NCBI GenBank assembly: GCA_051294375.1
Contig: CM119264.1
Coordinates: 14,472,682-14,536,681, forward strand
DNA: 64,000 bases
Origin: Paraspadella gotoi
Lineage: Eukaryota; Chaetognatha
Direction: 5' to 3'
In this document: piece by piece, positions 1-9,289 of the stretch
Position numbering within the stretch: the first letter of the stretch is position 1
How the letters are laid out: each line of letters opens with the position of its first letter
Program-made: the position numbers and the translations under genes
The notes under the pieces: model-generated
The model's input: the letters and a program-made list of their open reading frames with translations, nothing else
Told to the model about the DNA's origin: nothing
Databases searched by the model: none

Positions 1-2
1 AT

Positions 3-191
3 CATCTAAACCGGACAGCTGGACAACGCGTTATGCTTATGGTGATCGATCGCGGGCCTCTTGAGAACAAGGAGCTCGCCGACTTTGGAGACGCAATTGT
101 CGAATCCTGTGGGGATTTAAGGAGCTTTACGCTCAAGCATGCCAAACCTCTTCTAAATGCTAATATTACTACAACAGTAGAAAACAGCTAA
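3..191 (+). CDS. partial 3' coding exon, unrecognised protein
   Basis: An open frame enters from the window edge and runs 62 codons to a TAA at 189-191. It has a balanced, globular-looking composition: the stretch VMLMVIDRG is followed by ENKELADFGDAIVES and CGDLRSFTLKHAKPLL. The antisense frame is also open but Ser/Arg-rich, as expected for the shadow of a real frame. An AATAAA lies near 610, and the DNA between is AT-rich and noncoding. I do not recognise the family. It may be the last exon of a gene lying to the left, or part of a mobile element. The alternative is a minus-strand terminal exon at 106-37 that would follow the 2777-2654 exon in phase; I rate that lower on composition. Confidence 0.35.
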   Translation, partial: HLNRTAGQRVMLMVIDRGPLENKELADFGDAIVESCGDLRSFTLKHAKPLLNANITTTVENS

Positions 192-881
192 ACTAATGTC
201 TTACTGTTTTTAAGCAGCAAAAAAAATCTAGAAAACATTCTTTCTCTTTCAGAAATCTTAGAATTAGTTTCGACTTAGCGGTCTACATGCCATACTTACA
301 TATTATTTGACATCTTCTTTACTCTTTCAGCTGAATATGTAAAGAAGCTGAAACTACTTCGGCAGTGCGTTTAATTACTCGTTTAATAACAAACGCAGAA
401 CATTGATGAAGATGTGGAAGACACTCCGCAAGGAATTATATGTACAGTTTAAAAACAGTACTCCCAATAACTCATAAATTAGTATCTCAAAGAGGAAAAT
501 CAAAAGATATAAAATTTAAACAAAGACAAATAGTAAAAATTAAATCAACAACCCTGAATCTATTAATAATAATTAAAAGTTTTGAAAAAAAATTGTCTTG
601 CACGTCTAAAATAAATAGTTTTTAAAGACAAAGGAATTTTTTATACAAGAACTTGAATTTTCGGATGACAAAACGTTACCTTAGTTACAACAATTCATGA
701 TTCAGATTCATGACTAACAAGTTTGTGAATAAGATTGGAGAATATTGTGATACTGGCAACAATTGCTAGACACAGGGCGAGAGATACAGAATGATAGGCA
801 TATAAAAGATAAAAAGATAGAGGAAACAAGTTTGAGCAAACAATGTCGGAACTGCCTACGATAATTAAGTGGGTGGCCGTG

Positions 882-990
882 GTATTCCTTCCACTCGGGA
901 TTCTTCCCAACTGGATTCCTCCCACACGGGATTCCTCCCACGTGGGTTTCCTCCCCATGGGATTCCTCCCACTCGGGTTTCCTCCCCAGC
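882..990. repeat. 16-bp minisatellite (TTCCTCCCACACGGGA type)
   Basis: Six to seven imperfect copies of a 16-bp unit built on TTCCTCCCA followed by CNCGGG. It explains the repetitive G/R/N-rich open frames seen on the minus strand here, which are not genes. Confidence 0.8.
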
Positions 991-1159
991 TAAGGAGATG
1001 ATAAATCACGATAATTCTTTCTGACTTTAAAATTGTGATCTCAACAGGTTATAACAAATCATAACTTAACAAATCATAACAGATTTCTTAATAAATCTAT
1101 GAAAAAATCTGTAAATCAATTGATCTATCAAAGAACCAGTAGATGTGCCAATAACTTCT

Positions 1160-1213
1160 TGCATAATTTGGTCAACTTGTATAATTTGGTCAACTTGAAT
1201 TATTTGGTCAAAA
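1160..1213. repeat. 17-bp tandem repeat (ATAATTTGGTCAACTTG)
   Basis: Three adjacent imperfect copies of a unit containing AATTTGGTCAACTTG. Confidence 0.7.
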
Positions 1214-2653
1214 TTTTTTTGATAACAGATCATTAGATTATAAATCATAACAGATTTCGTAATAAATCATTAAAATTATTAATCAATCAGTCAATAAACT
1301 TAAAAATTAAGTAATTAATGTTTTTATCTGTGAGAAAAAAAGAGAGAGACAAAGAGAGAGAGTAAATGTGACTTGTTTTTTCCATTAAAACTATAAGTCA
1401 AAAAAATATAAATAAATGTGACTTTTGTTTTTTCCTTTTAAACCCATTTCCACATGCACGATTCCATCGAAATTTTATAACCAGCTTAATCACACACTTT
1501 CCTACCCACACACAAAATTTTACTCCAATCCATCCATCCAATCACGAGTAATTGGAGTTTAATAATAAGGGGGGACGGACAGACGGATGGACGGACAGAC
1601 ATCATTTTTTATGCATAATTTATCATAAAATTATGTTCTGACATAACCTAAGTAATTTACCGAAAAGATTTAGGGGTGGGACCGACGGACCGCCAAGGTG
1701 GATTATAAAGTCAGAATCTGCGCTAAGCGGATCCAACTAGAAAGTCAATCATTAATTTGTTCACCAATTTCCTTGTTGGCCGAAGGTCTTTCCAAAGCCA
1801 GCATCCTAATTTTAAAAGGAACAGTCATTTCAAGTTGTTGATGATTACATGATGGTTAGATTTATCTTCATTTATCTATTTGTTAATTTATATATTTAAC
1901 ATCTATTTTTTAATTGCTAAGTATATTAACTAAAACAACTCAGTAAAGTTGTTCCAACTTCAAAGAATAATCGCGGCGCAACCTAAAAGAATTCTTTTTT
2001 TCTATGGCTTATTTGACATTAGCGATTTTTCTGGTCACCTCAGCAACGTTTCAACGTCGACCCAAGATCCGTTTGAACACTGCCTCAAGATCTCGTCCAC
2101 CCGCTGGGGGAAGAAGTTCAGACGATACACGTCGCTGAAAAAAGTCGATCAAGTCATTAGTTTGTAATGAAATTGGTGCAACCAATATAATATTATATAA
2201 TATATAATATTTTATTATAATATGCAATGTTCGCAATGAGACACCATAGAAACTATCAGATATTTTGTTATTTAATAACCGATTCGCAATGACTCCTTTC
2301 GGTTCATAACCTAAAGTTGCTGCGAACAAAAGACAAAAGAACTCCTTTTTTCTTAATTTTAGAATATAATCGAACATCAATATCAAATCAATGGGTCGGT
2401 TAATAATACTAGGCCAAGTTCAAAGTTGAGAGTAAACTAGAAAGTTATAATCTATACGACCGAAATAAGAAATGTACATCTTATAAACCGTTAAACGTAT
2501 TTAAAATTCCATAAATAAACCATTATCAACAAATAAGAAGTATTTTCTCATAACTAGAGTTATTTTTATACTCAATATTATTACTAAATTTCAATTTCAA
2601 TTCAAGAAAAAAATGAGTTTCAGATATTTTTAAAATTATAAGTCGGCTAAAAC

Positions 2654-2777
2654 CTGTAAGAATCGATGACGGCTCTGATGACCTCGACTGGCAAATACCC
2701 TTCACACTTAATGTCTTTAAGGTAGAGAGCGTTGGTGAGTTTTGTGAACCCATCGAACCAAGCGTCCGCCAAGGGAT
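2654..2777 (-). CDS. internal exon, unrecognised protein
   Basis: The 124-nt island has a good acceptor (TTATTTTTCCAG) and a donor (CAG then GTTTTA). It is open only in one long frame, with two bases completing a codon, 40 codons, then two bases left over. The peptide looks like a folded domain: it opens PLADAWFDGFTKLTNAL and closes EGYLPVEVIRAVIDSY. It lies 350 bp downstream of the stop of the minus-strand Ig-type gene. Its phase does not join that gene's last exon, which reads through to a stop. It is therefore probably an exon of a different minus-strand gene continuing to the left, or an alternative 3' exon. I cannot assign a family. Confidence 0.5.
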
Positions 2778-2843
2778 CTGGAAAAATAAATAGCATCCAC
2801 TTAATAAATACTTATCGATGAATTGACAAACTAAAATCTTACT

Positions 2844-2849
2844 TTTATT
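2844..2849 (-). promoter_or_regulatory. candidate polyadenylation signal AATAAA
   Basis: Minus-strand AATAAA about 280 bp past the TAA of the terminal exon at 3130. It is position-compatible but not unique in such AT-rich DNA. Confidence 0.2.
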
Positions 2850-3129
2850 TTTCCAGTAGATACGTACTACTATTTCGATTATTATTTTGAAAGTTACTAA
2901 AAGTAAATTCAAGTTTTACTTTCATATACAATATTATTATTTAATTAGTAAATTTTAACCAGTAAATAGTTTATAGTTAAATATAGTTCCGTTGTTAACT
3001 TTCATATTTCCTACTAAATGACTGAATAACTTTCTTTCAAATTTGACAATGTTTTTACGAACAGTGAAGACTGATCATTCACCACTTTTACCTTTTCACG
3101 TCAATTATATACGTAGACTTGATTAATCA

Positions 3130-3300
3130 TTAACCTGGTTTTTTCTCCACCTCCTCTTCCTCGTTTAGGTTTTCGCTTCTCAGTTCGGTCGCCGCGGTTG
3201 TCGTCGGCGTCGTCATCGTCGTAGTTAACGTCGTCATTGTTGGCGCAGCCTCCGGGACTTTCGCTTGCTTCCGTTGCTTGCGAATGTGAAGCATCGTGTT
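3130..3300 (-). CDS. terminal exon of Ig-superfamily-like gene (cytoplasmic tail end)
   Basis: The acceptor TTCGAACAG is followed by 56 codons and TAA, entered in phase 0. This matches the phase-0 donor of the exon at 3754-4005. The peptide starts NTMLHIRKQRKQAK, passes through a Thr-rich run and ends LNEEEEVEKKPG. This is a charged, low-complexity tail with no domain. A second frame is also open (Asp-rich, ending in a Lys/Arg/Gly-rich stretch) and could use a GTTAAT donor at 3138; phase with the upstream exon favours the stop-containing frame. I infer it is the C-terminus of the minus-strand gene. Confidence 0.5.
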   Translation of the reverse strand, partial: NTMLHIRKQRKQAKVPEAAPTMTTLTTTMTTPTTTAATELRSENLNEEEEVEKKPG

Positions 3301-3753
3301 CTGTTCGAAAACCAACGCGACGTTTTCCGTCAACAATTATACAATTTCGTCAAAATTGCAATAGCAGCTGGGTGTGCGTTTGCAATGTGGATTAGGTTTT
3401 TCGCGAAAAAACTGACTCGAGTGGAAACTACGGATGTGGGTCGTTTTGTTTTTTGTTTTTTTTTTGTTTTTGTTTTGTTTCTTTCTATAATTTTGGGCAG
3501 AGGTATCAAGAAGAAATGAAAAAAACGAGGCTGAAAAGTCGTGATGACACGAAGTCTGAAAATCACATTTGACTTTTGACTTTTCGGTTCGATCATTTGA
3601 ATATATGCATTTATTATACGTATTTATAATTTAATTTTAAATTTTCACGTTCTCTGTAAAGGAGTTGATTTCGAATTGATTCAGTCATTTTTACCGATGA
3701 CTCCAAATGATGATTCATGAATCTCATCTCTTCTGCTAATTCGCGACGCTCAC

Positions 3754-4005
3754 CTGATAGGATCGGGAATTCTTCCAAGTCAAGAACGGGCTTTGCGGAT
3801 GTCGGGGATCCGTGGCCTCGGGGCTCATGATCAGCTGCTGATTGGCCGAAGTGGGTGTAACCGAGCTCGATGTCGCGTTCTGATTGGCCAGATGCGACGG
3901 CCCGTTTGCGGGCGAACCTCCGCTCTGATTGGCCAGAATCAACGTCGGCGACAACGGCGACATAGACGAAGAAACGGCGGCGCCGGCGCCATTTTCGAAC
4001 TGAAC
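3754..4005 (-). CDS. exon of Ig-superfamily-like gene, Ser/Pro-rich tail with ANQ repeats
   Basis: The exon has exactly 84 codons, phase 0 at both ends. The acceptor is GCGCTACAG and the donor is CAG then GTGAGC. It begins VQFENGAGAA and contains three spaced copies of ANQ followed by a polar run (LANQSGG, LANQNAT, SANQQL). It ends PFLTWKNSRSYQ. High G/C at third positions supports this frame. It is a disordered, presumably intracellular segment. Two other frames are partly open but lack phase agreement with both neighbours. Confidence 0.6.
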
Positions 4006-4070
4006 CTGTAGCGCCACCAGAAACAAAGTTTTTAAAAATTTCACCAAAACCAAAACCAAATATCTCCAAC

Positions 4071-4331
4071 CTGATACAGTCCGTCTTGGCCTCCGGCGTA
4101 GATAGAGCAATGCTGCTGTGGTTGATAGCCCGGCCGCACCGGAAGCGGCGGGAACTGCTGCAGATGCTGATGCTGCTGCTGTTGAAAGACGACGTCGTAG
4201 TCGTGATTGGGAGTGTGACAAAAACTGGGGTCGCGAAGGACTCGGGCATAGGAGGGGCTGGGATTGGAGCGGGGTCCGGCGAAGGGGAGGGTGGAGGTCG
4301 TCACGGGATGGGGGAAGAGAGGACCAAGGTT
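4071..4331 (-). CDS. exon of Ig-superfamily-like gene, Pro/Gln/His-rich tail
   Basis: There are 87 codons, phase 0 at both ends. The acceptor is CCCTCCCCTCAG and the donor is CAG then GTTGGA. It starts NLGPLFPHPV, contains SPSYARVLRD, HDYDVVFQQQQ and PPLPVRPGYQPQ, and ends GGQDGLYQ. Several tyrosines sit in DYD, GYQP and LYQ contexts, which resembles a signalling tail, but that is inference. Phase agreement with both neighbours and the strong third-position G/C bias make this one of the safest exons in the window. Confidence 0.65.
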
Positions 4332-4441
4332 CTGAGGGGAGGGCGGGGGAGCCCGGGAGCCGGAGATTAGAGAGGAAAAGTGTAGACCAAATTAGATTTA
4401 TGAGAATTTAGAAGAAAAGCAACTAGATAATAAGTTCTCAC

Positions 4442-4614
4442 TTTGAGGGTAAGCGTCGACATTTGCTGAGGCGCCAAGTTAGCGCCGTCACCCCCGACCG
4501 GCGCCACCGTCGATTGCGGCGCCCGCGACGTCGGCGCCGAGGAACCGAAAAAGTCCCACATCGTCGACTCTGAGAGGCTGACCTCCATGGGTCCCAAACG
4601 GCCGTTGAGTGGAC
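4442..4614 (-). CDS. exon of Ig-superfamily-like gene, tail segment
   Basis: The acceptor is TTTTCATCCAG and the donor is AAA then GTGAGA. Two bases complete an upstream codon and 57 codons follow, leaving phase 0 for the next exon. The peptide runs PLNGRLGPMEVSLSES, then TMWDFFGSSAPTS, then an Ala/Pro-rich part, ending QMSTLTLK. Third positions are nearly all G or C. There is no recognisable domain; I read it as part of the intracellular tail. Confidence 0.6.
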
Positions 4615-4729
4615 CTGGATGAAAATGAATCTGATTATCAAGAATGATATTTGGAATGAACGAATAAATGATTAGATGAATGAATGGCTGATCAATAAAA
4701 GAAATAATGACTGAATGAATAAATGTATG

Positions 4730-4785
4730 AATGAATGAATGAATGAATGAATGAATGAATGAATGAATGAATGAATGAATAAATG
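4730..4785. repeat. (GAAT)n tetranucleotide repeat
   Basis: About 14 tandem GAAT units within the intron between the 4898-5086 and 4442-4614 exons. They create a spurious minus-strand FIHS-repeat frame. Confidence 0.9.
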
Positions 4786-4897
4786 AATCATTTAAACCAT
4801 AAGAAACGAAAATTAATAAATTATTCAAAAGATCTATCAATTCAACCCTTTGACTAATAGTGACACTATTTCTACAGTATTATCAACGTATAATTAC

Positions 4898-5086
4898 CTC
4901 CCTTCTCCGCTTTTAAAGGCGAATCTGAATTGTCTGCAGATGGTTGACGACGCCGACGACGACGCCGAGAGAGACGACGAGGCGGCGTCGCTCGGTCGTC
5001 GGCGTCGGACGACGAGAAACGACGATGGCGGCGGCGAGAACGAGCGCGGCGCAGTCAAGGACGCCGCGATCAAATACGCTTCGTTG
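4898..5086 (-). CDS. exon of Ig-superfamily-like gene, basic juxtamembrane region, damaged start
   Basis: The exon is 189 nt with acceptor AAACCATTCAG and donor GAG then GTAATT. Its length fits the flanking phases exactly. In that frame the distal part reads well: RRHRRFSSSDADD, then an Arg run, then QPSADNSDSPLKAEKG. The first dozen codons contain two TGA stops (5072-5070 and 5057-5055). Another frame of the same bases gives a short hydrophobic run (DCAALVLAAAIVV) that could be the missing membrane segment. Two compensating indels would reconcile this. Either the assembly is wrong here or the gene is broken. Confidence 0.4.
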
Positions 5087-5195
5087 CTGAATGGTTTTAA
5101 ATTGGGGCGAGAGTGAAAAACGAAATATGAGCTATTGCTTGAAATAATAAGCCTGAATTATTTAGTTTTTAATAAAATAATTTCAATGAGCTCAC

Positions 5196-5378
5196 CCGTT
5201 CTCAGCCACGCGACCTCCATTCCCTCCTTCATCCCTCTCCCCCGATGTTCTTCTGTCTTTCTTCCGCCTTCGTCGTTAGTTTCTCTGTCTACCAGCAGGC
5301 GAATCCTCGTCACTACTGGTCTGTCCCACGTCGAGTCGTAAATCGACAAAAGGACAACGGTTTTGTCTTCTTCGATTT
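5196..5378 (-). CDS. exon of Ig-superfamily-like gene, extracellular segment
   Basis: The acceptor is CGCGGCAG and the donor is CGG then GTGAGC. Two bases in, 60 codons, one base out; this agrees with the 5855-6164 exon upstream and the 4898-5086 exon downstream. The peptide begins IEEDKTVVLLSIYDSTWD, continues VVTRIRLLVDRE and ends GMEVAWLRTG. The alternating hydrophobic pattern in its first half looks like beta-strands of an extracellular domain. The second half is charged. Confidence 0.55.
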
Positions 5379-5854
5379 CTGCCGCGAAAAAAAAAAAAAA
5401 AAGAATTGGAAGTCAGTGCGCAACAATCTCTTTTGCATAATGACATAATGACATCCGAGCGAATTCCATTTCGCGTCTCTCTCGTTTGTCTCTCAATTCA
5501 GCTGAATGGCGAACTGCCAGAGTCGTTTTTGGAAAATTCACTGTTGCGTCGAAAGACATCGGTATCAATCAGAAAATTCGTTTCCACTTAATGACTTTTC
5601 ACTATGAGTGACAGACCGGTTAAACCTTTTTTTCAAAACAGCCAACTGCCTTATCCCAATTTACAGATAGCAATGCGATTTGAGAAAATACGTCCTTCGG
5701 AATTCATTGTTGGGGCATGCCGCCAACGCAAACAGTTGAATTCGTTAACCGACTTAACAAACAAACAAACAAACTTAACAAAAGTCGATTCGCTCTCTCA
5801 ACTAGTTTTCTCTCTCCCGCCCCCTGGGCGCCCCCCTCCACCACCCAACGTCAC

Positions 5855-6164
5855 CTTCCACCTCCGCTCCTTCCTTCTTCTCCCTTTTGAACGTCGCCTT
5901 GGCGCGGAATCTCTTATCGCCGATCCGAGAGATGACGTTGGCGTCGAGAGACCAAAACCGATGCGCTTTTGTTCGAAACGAAGTCGGGTGAGGCGAGGGC
6001 GACGACGACGACGACAACGACGGTTTGAAGGCTACCGGGAGACGGGATTCCTCGGGATTCACAGAGGAGGAAGAGGAGGAGGAGGAGGAGGAGTCGCTGG
6101 AGGGTAGGAGGGAGACGATTTCCCACCGGAAGTGACGGCTGAGGGAGTCGATGGTATCGGAAAC
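5855..6164 (-). CDS. exon of Ig-superfamily-like gene, C...W type domain part plus Ser-rich linker
   Basis: The acceptor is the end of a (CT)n tract (CTCTCAG). The frame starts VSDTIDSLSRHFRWEIVS in phase 0, matching the donor of 6473-6664. A run of serines from (TCC)n follows. It continues to WSLDANVISRIGDKRF and closes at a GTGACG donor that leaves one base, as the next exon needs. Joined to the previous exon, this places a Trp 25-30 residues after a Cys, as in an Ig-like domain. The donor choice is the least certain part; the frame stays open to 5802. Confidence 0.5.
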
Positions 6165-6228
6165 CTGAGAGAGAGAGAGAGAGGGAGAGAGGGAGAGAGG
6201 GAGAGAGAGAGAGAGGGAGAGAGGGAGA
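6165..6228. repeat. (GA)n/(GGGA)n tract at a splice acceptor
   Basis: Imperfect GA repeat. On the minus strand it is the CT-rich polypyrimidine tract immediately before the AG of exon 5855-6164. Confidence 0.85.
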
Positions 6229-6376
6229 GCTAATTTTATGACGAGTCTCTTATATCCCGCCCCTTTCCGGTTACTTCGCACCTGCGTTCCTTTTATCTAT
6301 CGAATAACGATTGATGAATGCGGAATAAAGTGAGTAAAAGACGCGACAGCGAGTGAGGTGCGGACGATAGACAAAA

Positions 6377-6463
6377 NNNNNNNNNNNNNNNNNNNNNNNN
6401 NNNNNNNNNNNNNNNNNNNNNNNNNNNNNNNNNNNNNNNNNNNNNNNNNNNNNNNNNNNNNNN
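6377..6463. other. assembly gap, 87 N
   Basis: Run of N inside an intron of the minus-strand gene. Confidence 0.95.
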
Positions 6464-6472
6464 CTAACTCAC

Positions 6473-6664
6473 CCTTTCTCGCTCCGGCCTGAACTTGGCC
6501 ACTTCGCACGTGACGTTAAAATGTCTGGCGTCGATCGCTACGCGTTTGACGCCGGGGCACGTGACTTCCGGCGCCACGCGACGCAAGATGGTCAACGTCT
6601 TCTCGAACTTTTGAGAGGCGGAGGTTTGGACGCGGAGAACGACGGAGAGCGGGACATCGGGAGC
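6473..6664 (-). CDS. exon of Ig-superfamily-like gene, Ig-like strand segment, likely 1-nt frameshift
   Basis: The acceptor is TTCTCTCAG and the donor is AGG then GTGAGT. The distal half reads TLTILRRVAPEVTCPG, then VAIDARHFNVTCEVAKF, ending PERER, in the phase required by exon 5855-6164. The proximal half reads best one frame over (PDVPLSVVLRVQTSASQKF). The two halves join if one A is removed from the GAGAAAGACG run near 6600. With the A kept, a fully open but less domain-like frame (LPMSRSPSFSASK...) spans the exon. Cys residues and alternating hydrophobics suggest Ig-like strands. Confidence 0.5.
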
Positions 6665-6689
6665 TGAGAGAAGGAAAAACGGGAGATGT

Positions 6690-6750
6690 GGAATTAGTGG
6701 AAAGGGAATTAGTGGAAAGGGAATTAGTGGAAAGAGAATTAGTGGAAAGG
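6690..6750. repeat. 15-bp tandem repeat (GGAATTAGTGGAAAG)
   Basis: Four copies of a 15-bp unit in an intron. The minus-strand SLSTN repeat frame is its translation. Confidence 0.8.
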
Positions 6751-7187
6751 GAATAGAGATGGAAAACTTGAAAGATGGAAAATGGAACGAGGAGAAATGT
6801 GAAGGAGAAGGAAGAAGAGAGAGGAGAAGGCTTGTGGCGCTGAAGCTGAGAATCAGTGGGCCGCTTATCGTGAAGAAAAAAAATGGACTTCATTTCTCAA
6901 AACTCTCATGTCGCTAATGTAACGAATCACTCGCCGAGCTCAATTTTGAAAAACAAATTTATTTTCATGTCCGAACAAAATGAGGAAACAAATATGTACG
7001 AATTGCAATGAACGAGCTTTTTTAAGACGATTGCTTTGCAACTAACTCCAGTTTTCTTAAATCAACCGAGTAAAAACAATTTCGAATAACTCGAGGCGAA
7101 TAATACTCAGAGAGCTTTTGGCCAGTTTACTCGAGTTCCCTGTTCCGACCAGTCTTGGAAGTAAGGTTCGAAAGAAGCCAGGATTAC

Positions 7188-7421
7188 CCGCGGCCTCGCA
7201 ACTCGTCCCCAGGTGGAGATTCGCCCTTCAAATGGCGCGAGCGTCGTTGAGGATCCGGCGCCCGGGCCGGCATCGGCACCCGAAACAGCGCCGCCTCCCA
7301 AGACCCCGAGACGTTAAAGAATGACGAAGCCACGGCACGTCGGAGCTGGCCGGAAAACGCCGTTCGACCAGGGCTCATTGGCCTTGGCGACCGAGGAAAC
7401 CCGCCGCTGCCCAACGGATAA
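7188..7421 (-). CDS. candidate exon of Ig-superfamily-like gene, frame disrupted
   Basis: The GC-rich island has acceptor CTTCCTCAG and donor CGG then GTAATC. Its length of 234 (a multiple of 3) fits the phases of its neighbours. One frame is open throughout but out of phase (starts YPLGSGGF). The in-phase frame reads VIRWAAAGFLGRQGQ at the start, as after an Ig F strand, and TSCEA at the end. It has stops in between. The pattern fits scattered 1-nt indels in a real exon. I cannot give a reliable protein. Confidence 0.3.
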
Positions 7422-7974
7422 CTGAGGAAGGAAGAGAGATGAGCAGGATGGGACGAAGAAGGAGAAGAGAGAGGATGAGAGAGAGAGAGAAGAAGCAGAC
7501 GGAGCGACGAGGAGAGAGAGAAAGAGAAGAGACGAGAGAGAGAGGAGAGACGAGAGTGGATGGACTGCGAGAAGAGATTGAGATGAGAAAAGAGAGAGAC
7601 TTTTCGTTCCCAAAGAAAGTCGGCCCCGTCATCGAAGAAAATTGCTGTTGATAAAAACAAATTAAGATAACATGGACAGGTGTGGAAAAAAGTAGGCCTT
7701 ATGAGGAGGAAAAGTTTGTTTTTTTATAGGAGGAATAAGAAAAAAGAATGAGAAAACGATAACGGAGGCGGAAAAATCTTATCACGCAGGAAAGAAAAAG
7801 GGAGGAAAAGTATACCACTCGGAGGGAAAATCACTACCTTGAGTCGTGAATATTTGACGAAGGAAAACGTCACCAAAAAATATGAAACTGAAAGAGCCAG
7901 AGTAGTGGACGAAAAAATGTGTTCGACGAGAAAAAAAAAAAAAAGAGGGCGATGCGCGCGCGAAAAGGGTCCGG

Positions 7975-8437
7975 GAAAAGAAAGGAAAAAAAAGAAATAG
8001 AAAAAAAAGAAAAATATTGAAAGAGACCTCGAATTAGCCGGTTTTTAAATCGATGAACAAGATGAAAGGAAAAAACAGTGGAAAAGAATAAACAAGGAGG
8101 GGCTAAAAAGAGCGAAAAGAAATGAACAGAGAATGAGGAGATGCGAAAAGGAAATCGTGTACGAGATTACGAGAACTGGACGGAAGAAAGAAAACCCCTT
8201 CGCCCCTAAAAAAAAAAAAGGAAAACAAAACATAGCGAGAATGCGGAGGGGCAGGGAGGAAAGAAGAGATTGAGAGAATGAGCCGAAACTGGCAGACATT
8301 AAGCAAAGCCGTTAAGCCGCCGACGGCGCATTCTAAGGGACAATCAATGGGCTCTATCCGCAAATATATATTCTGCGAACCTAATAGCAGATGGGTTAGC
8401 TGGCGGTATAGTATTTCATTCGACGGGAAGCAAATCA
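7975..8437. repeat. left copy of a ~370-460 bp direct duplication flanking a 25-N gap
   Basis: The sequence around 8000-8440 recurs at 8474-8830, on the other side of the gap. Both copies carry CATGAAAGG-type A/G-rich DNA and then AGCAAAGCCGTTAAGCCGCC. They differ mainly by single-base insertions. Most likely it is the two unmerged ends of one locus. Confidence 0.75.
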
Positions 8438-8448
8438 GCTCACCAAAT

Positions 8449-8473
8449 NNNNNNNNNNNNNNNNNNNNNNNNN
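8449..8473. other. assembly gap, 25 N
   Basis: Fixed-length gap between overlapping sequence ends. The same 25-N length recurs at 20534, 32392, 40442, 49703 and 51784. Confidence 0.95.
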
Positions 8474-8830
8474 AAAAAAAAAAAGGAAAAAAGAAAATAG
8501 AAAAAAGGAAAATGAAAGAGACTCGATTAGGGTTTAAATCGAGTGAAAAGATGAAAGGAAAAACAGTGGATAAACAAGGAGGTAAAAAGAGAAAAGAAAT
8601 GACAGAGAATGAGGAGAGGAAAAGGATCGTGTACGAGATAGAGAACTGGAGGAAGAAAGAAAACCCCTTCGCCCTAAAAAAAAAAAAGAAAACAAACAGT
8701 AGCGAGAATGGGAGGGGAGGAAAAGAGATGTGAGAATGAGCGAACTGGCAGAAATTAAGCAAAGCCGTTAAGCCGCCGAGGCATTTAGGGACATCAATGG
8801 GCTTCTATCCGCATTAATATTTTTGGGCAT
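8474..8830. repeat. right copy of the duplication flanking the 25-N gap
   Basis: It parallels 7975-8437 in the same order. It is slightly shorter through many 1-base deletions. Confidence 0.75.
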
Positions 8831-8939
8831 TGAGATTTATCGTAGAGAAGAGATAAGAAAAAAGATAAGAGAGAAAGAAAATAAAATTAAAGAAAAACGA
8901 AATGAGAAAAAAAGATAACCAAAAGAGAAGAAAAGAAAG

Positions 8940-9180
8940 GAAGATAACCAAAAGAGAAGAGAAGAAAAGAAAAGAAAAGAAAAGAAAAGAAAAGAAAAGA
9001 AAAGAAAAGAAAAAATAGAAAAGAATAGAAAAGAAAAGAAAAGAAAAGAAAAGAAAAGAAAAGAAAAGAAAAGAAAAAATAGAAAAGCAAGGAAAGGAAA
9101 GGAAAGGAAAGGAAAAGAAAAGAAAAGAAAAGAAAAGAAAAGAAAAGAAAAGAAAAGAAAAGAAAAGAAAAGAAAAGAAG
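8940..9180. repeat. (AAAAG)n pentanucleotide array
   Basis: About 45 imperfect AAAAG units ending exactly at the donor of exon 9187-9289. It explains the poly-FSFLFF minus-strand frames. Confidence 0.9.
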
Positions 9181-9186
9181 TCTCAC

Positions 9187-9289
9187 CGAGACGGTCGGAC
9201 CGTAGTCGAAGGTTGGCCATCGTCAAGTAACCATCTTTGTCCTTGGAGTCGCCGTTGGGTGGTCGACCTCCCAGGGTCAGTCGGGGATC
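9187..9289 (-). CDS. exon of Ig-superfamily-like gene, second half of an Ig domain
   Basis: The acceptor is CCAATTCCAG and the donor is TCG then GTGAGA. Phase 0 in, one base out. The peptide DPRLTLGGRPPNG, then DGYLTMANLRLRSDRLG has the D-x-x-L-x-I-x-x-L-x-x-x-D-x-G layout of Ig E-F strands. Joined in phase to exon 10630-10743 it makes a credible Ig domain whose F strand should continue in exon 7188-7421. Confidence 0.6.

Larger units (their letters stand above)
192..2653. other. AT-rich noncoding stretch with small repeats
   Basis: I see no supportable exon here. The stretch holds two short tandem repeats (882-990 and 1160-1213), a GACGGACA tract (1572-1601) and a relic of a dispersed repeat (2163-2205); these are listed separately where useful. 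The long open frames here are short, AT-rich and lack splice context. Confidence 0.6.

Noticed and set aside
4850-5116. Plus-strand Asp/Arg open frame with an ATG
   Set aside because: It overlaps the minus-strand exon, whose splice sites and phase fit six neighbours, and has no good donor of its own.
8837-9226. Long minus-strand open frame of Phe/Ser/Leu
   Set aside because: Direct translation of the (AAAAG)n array.
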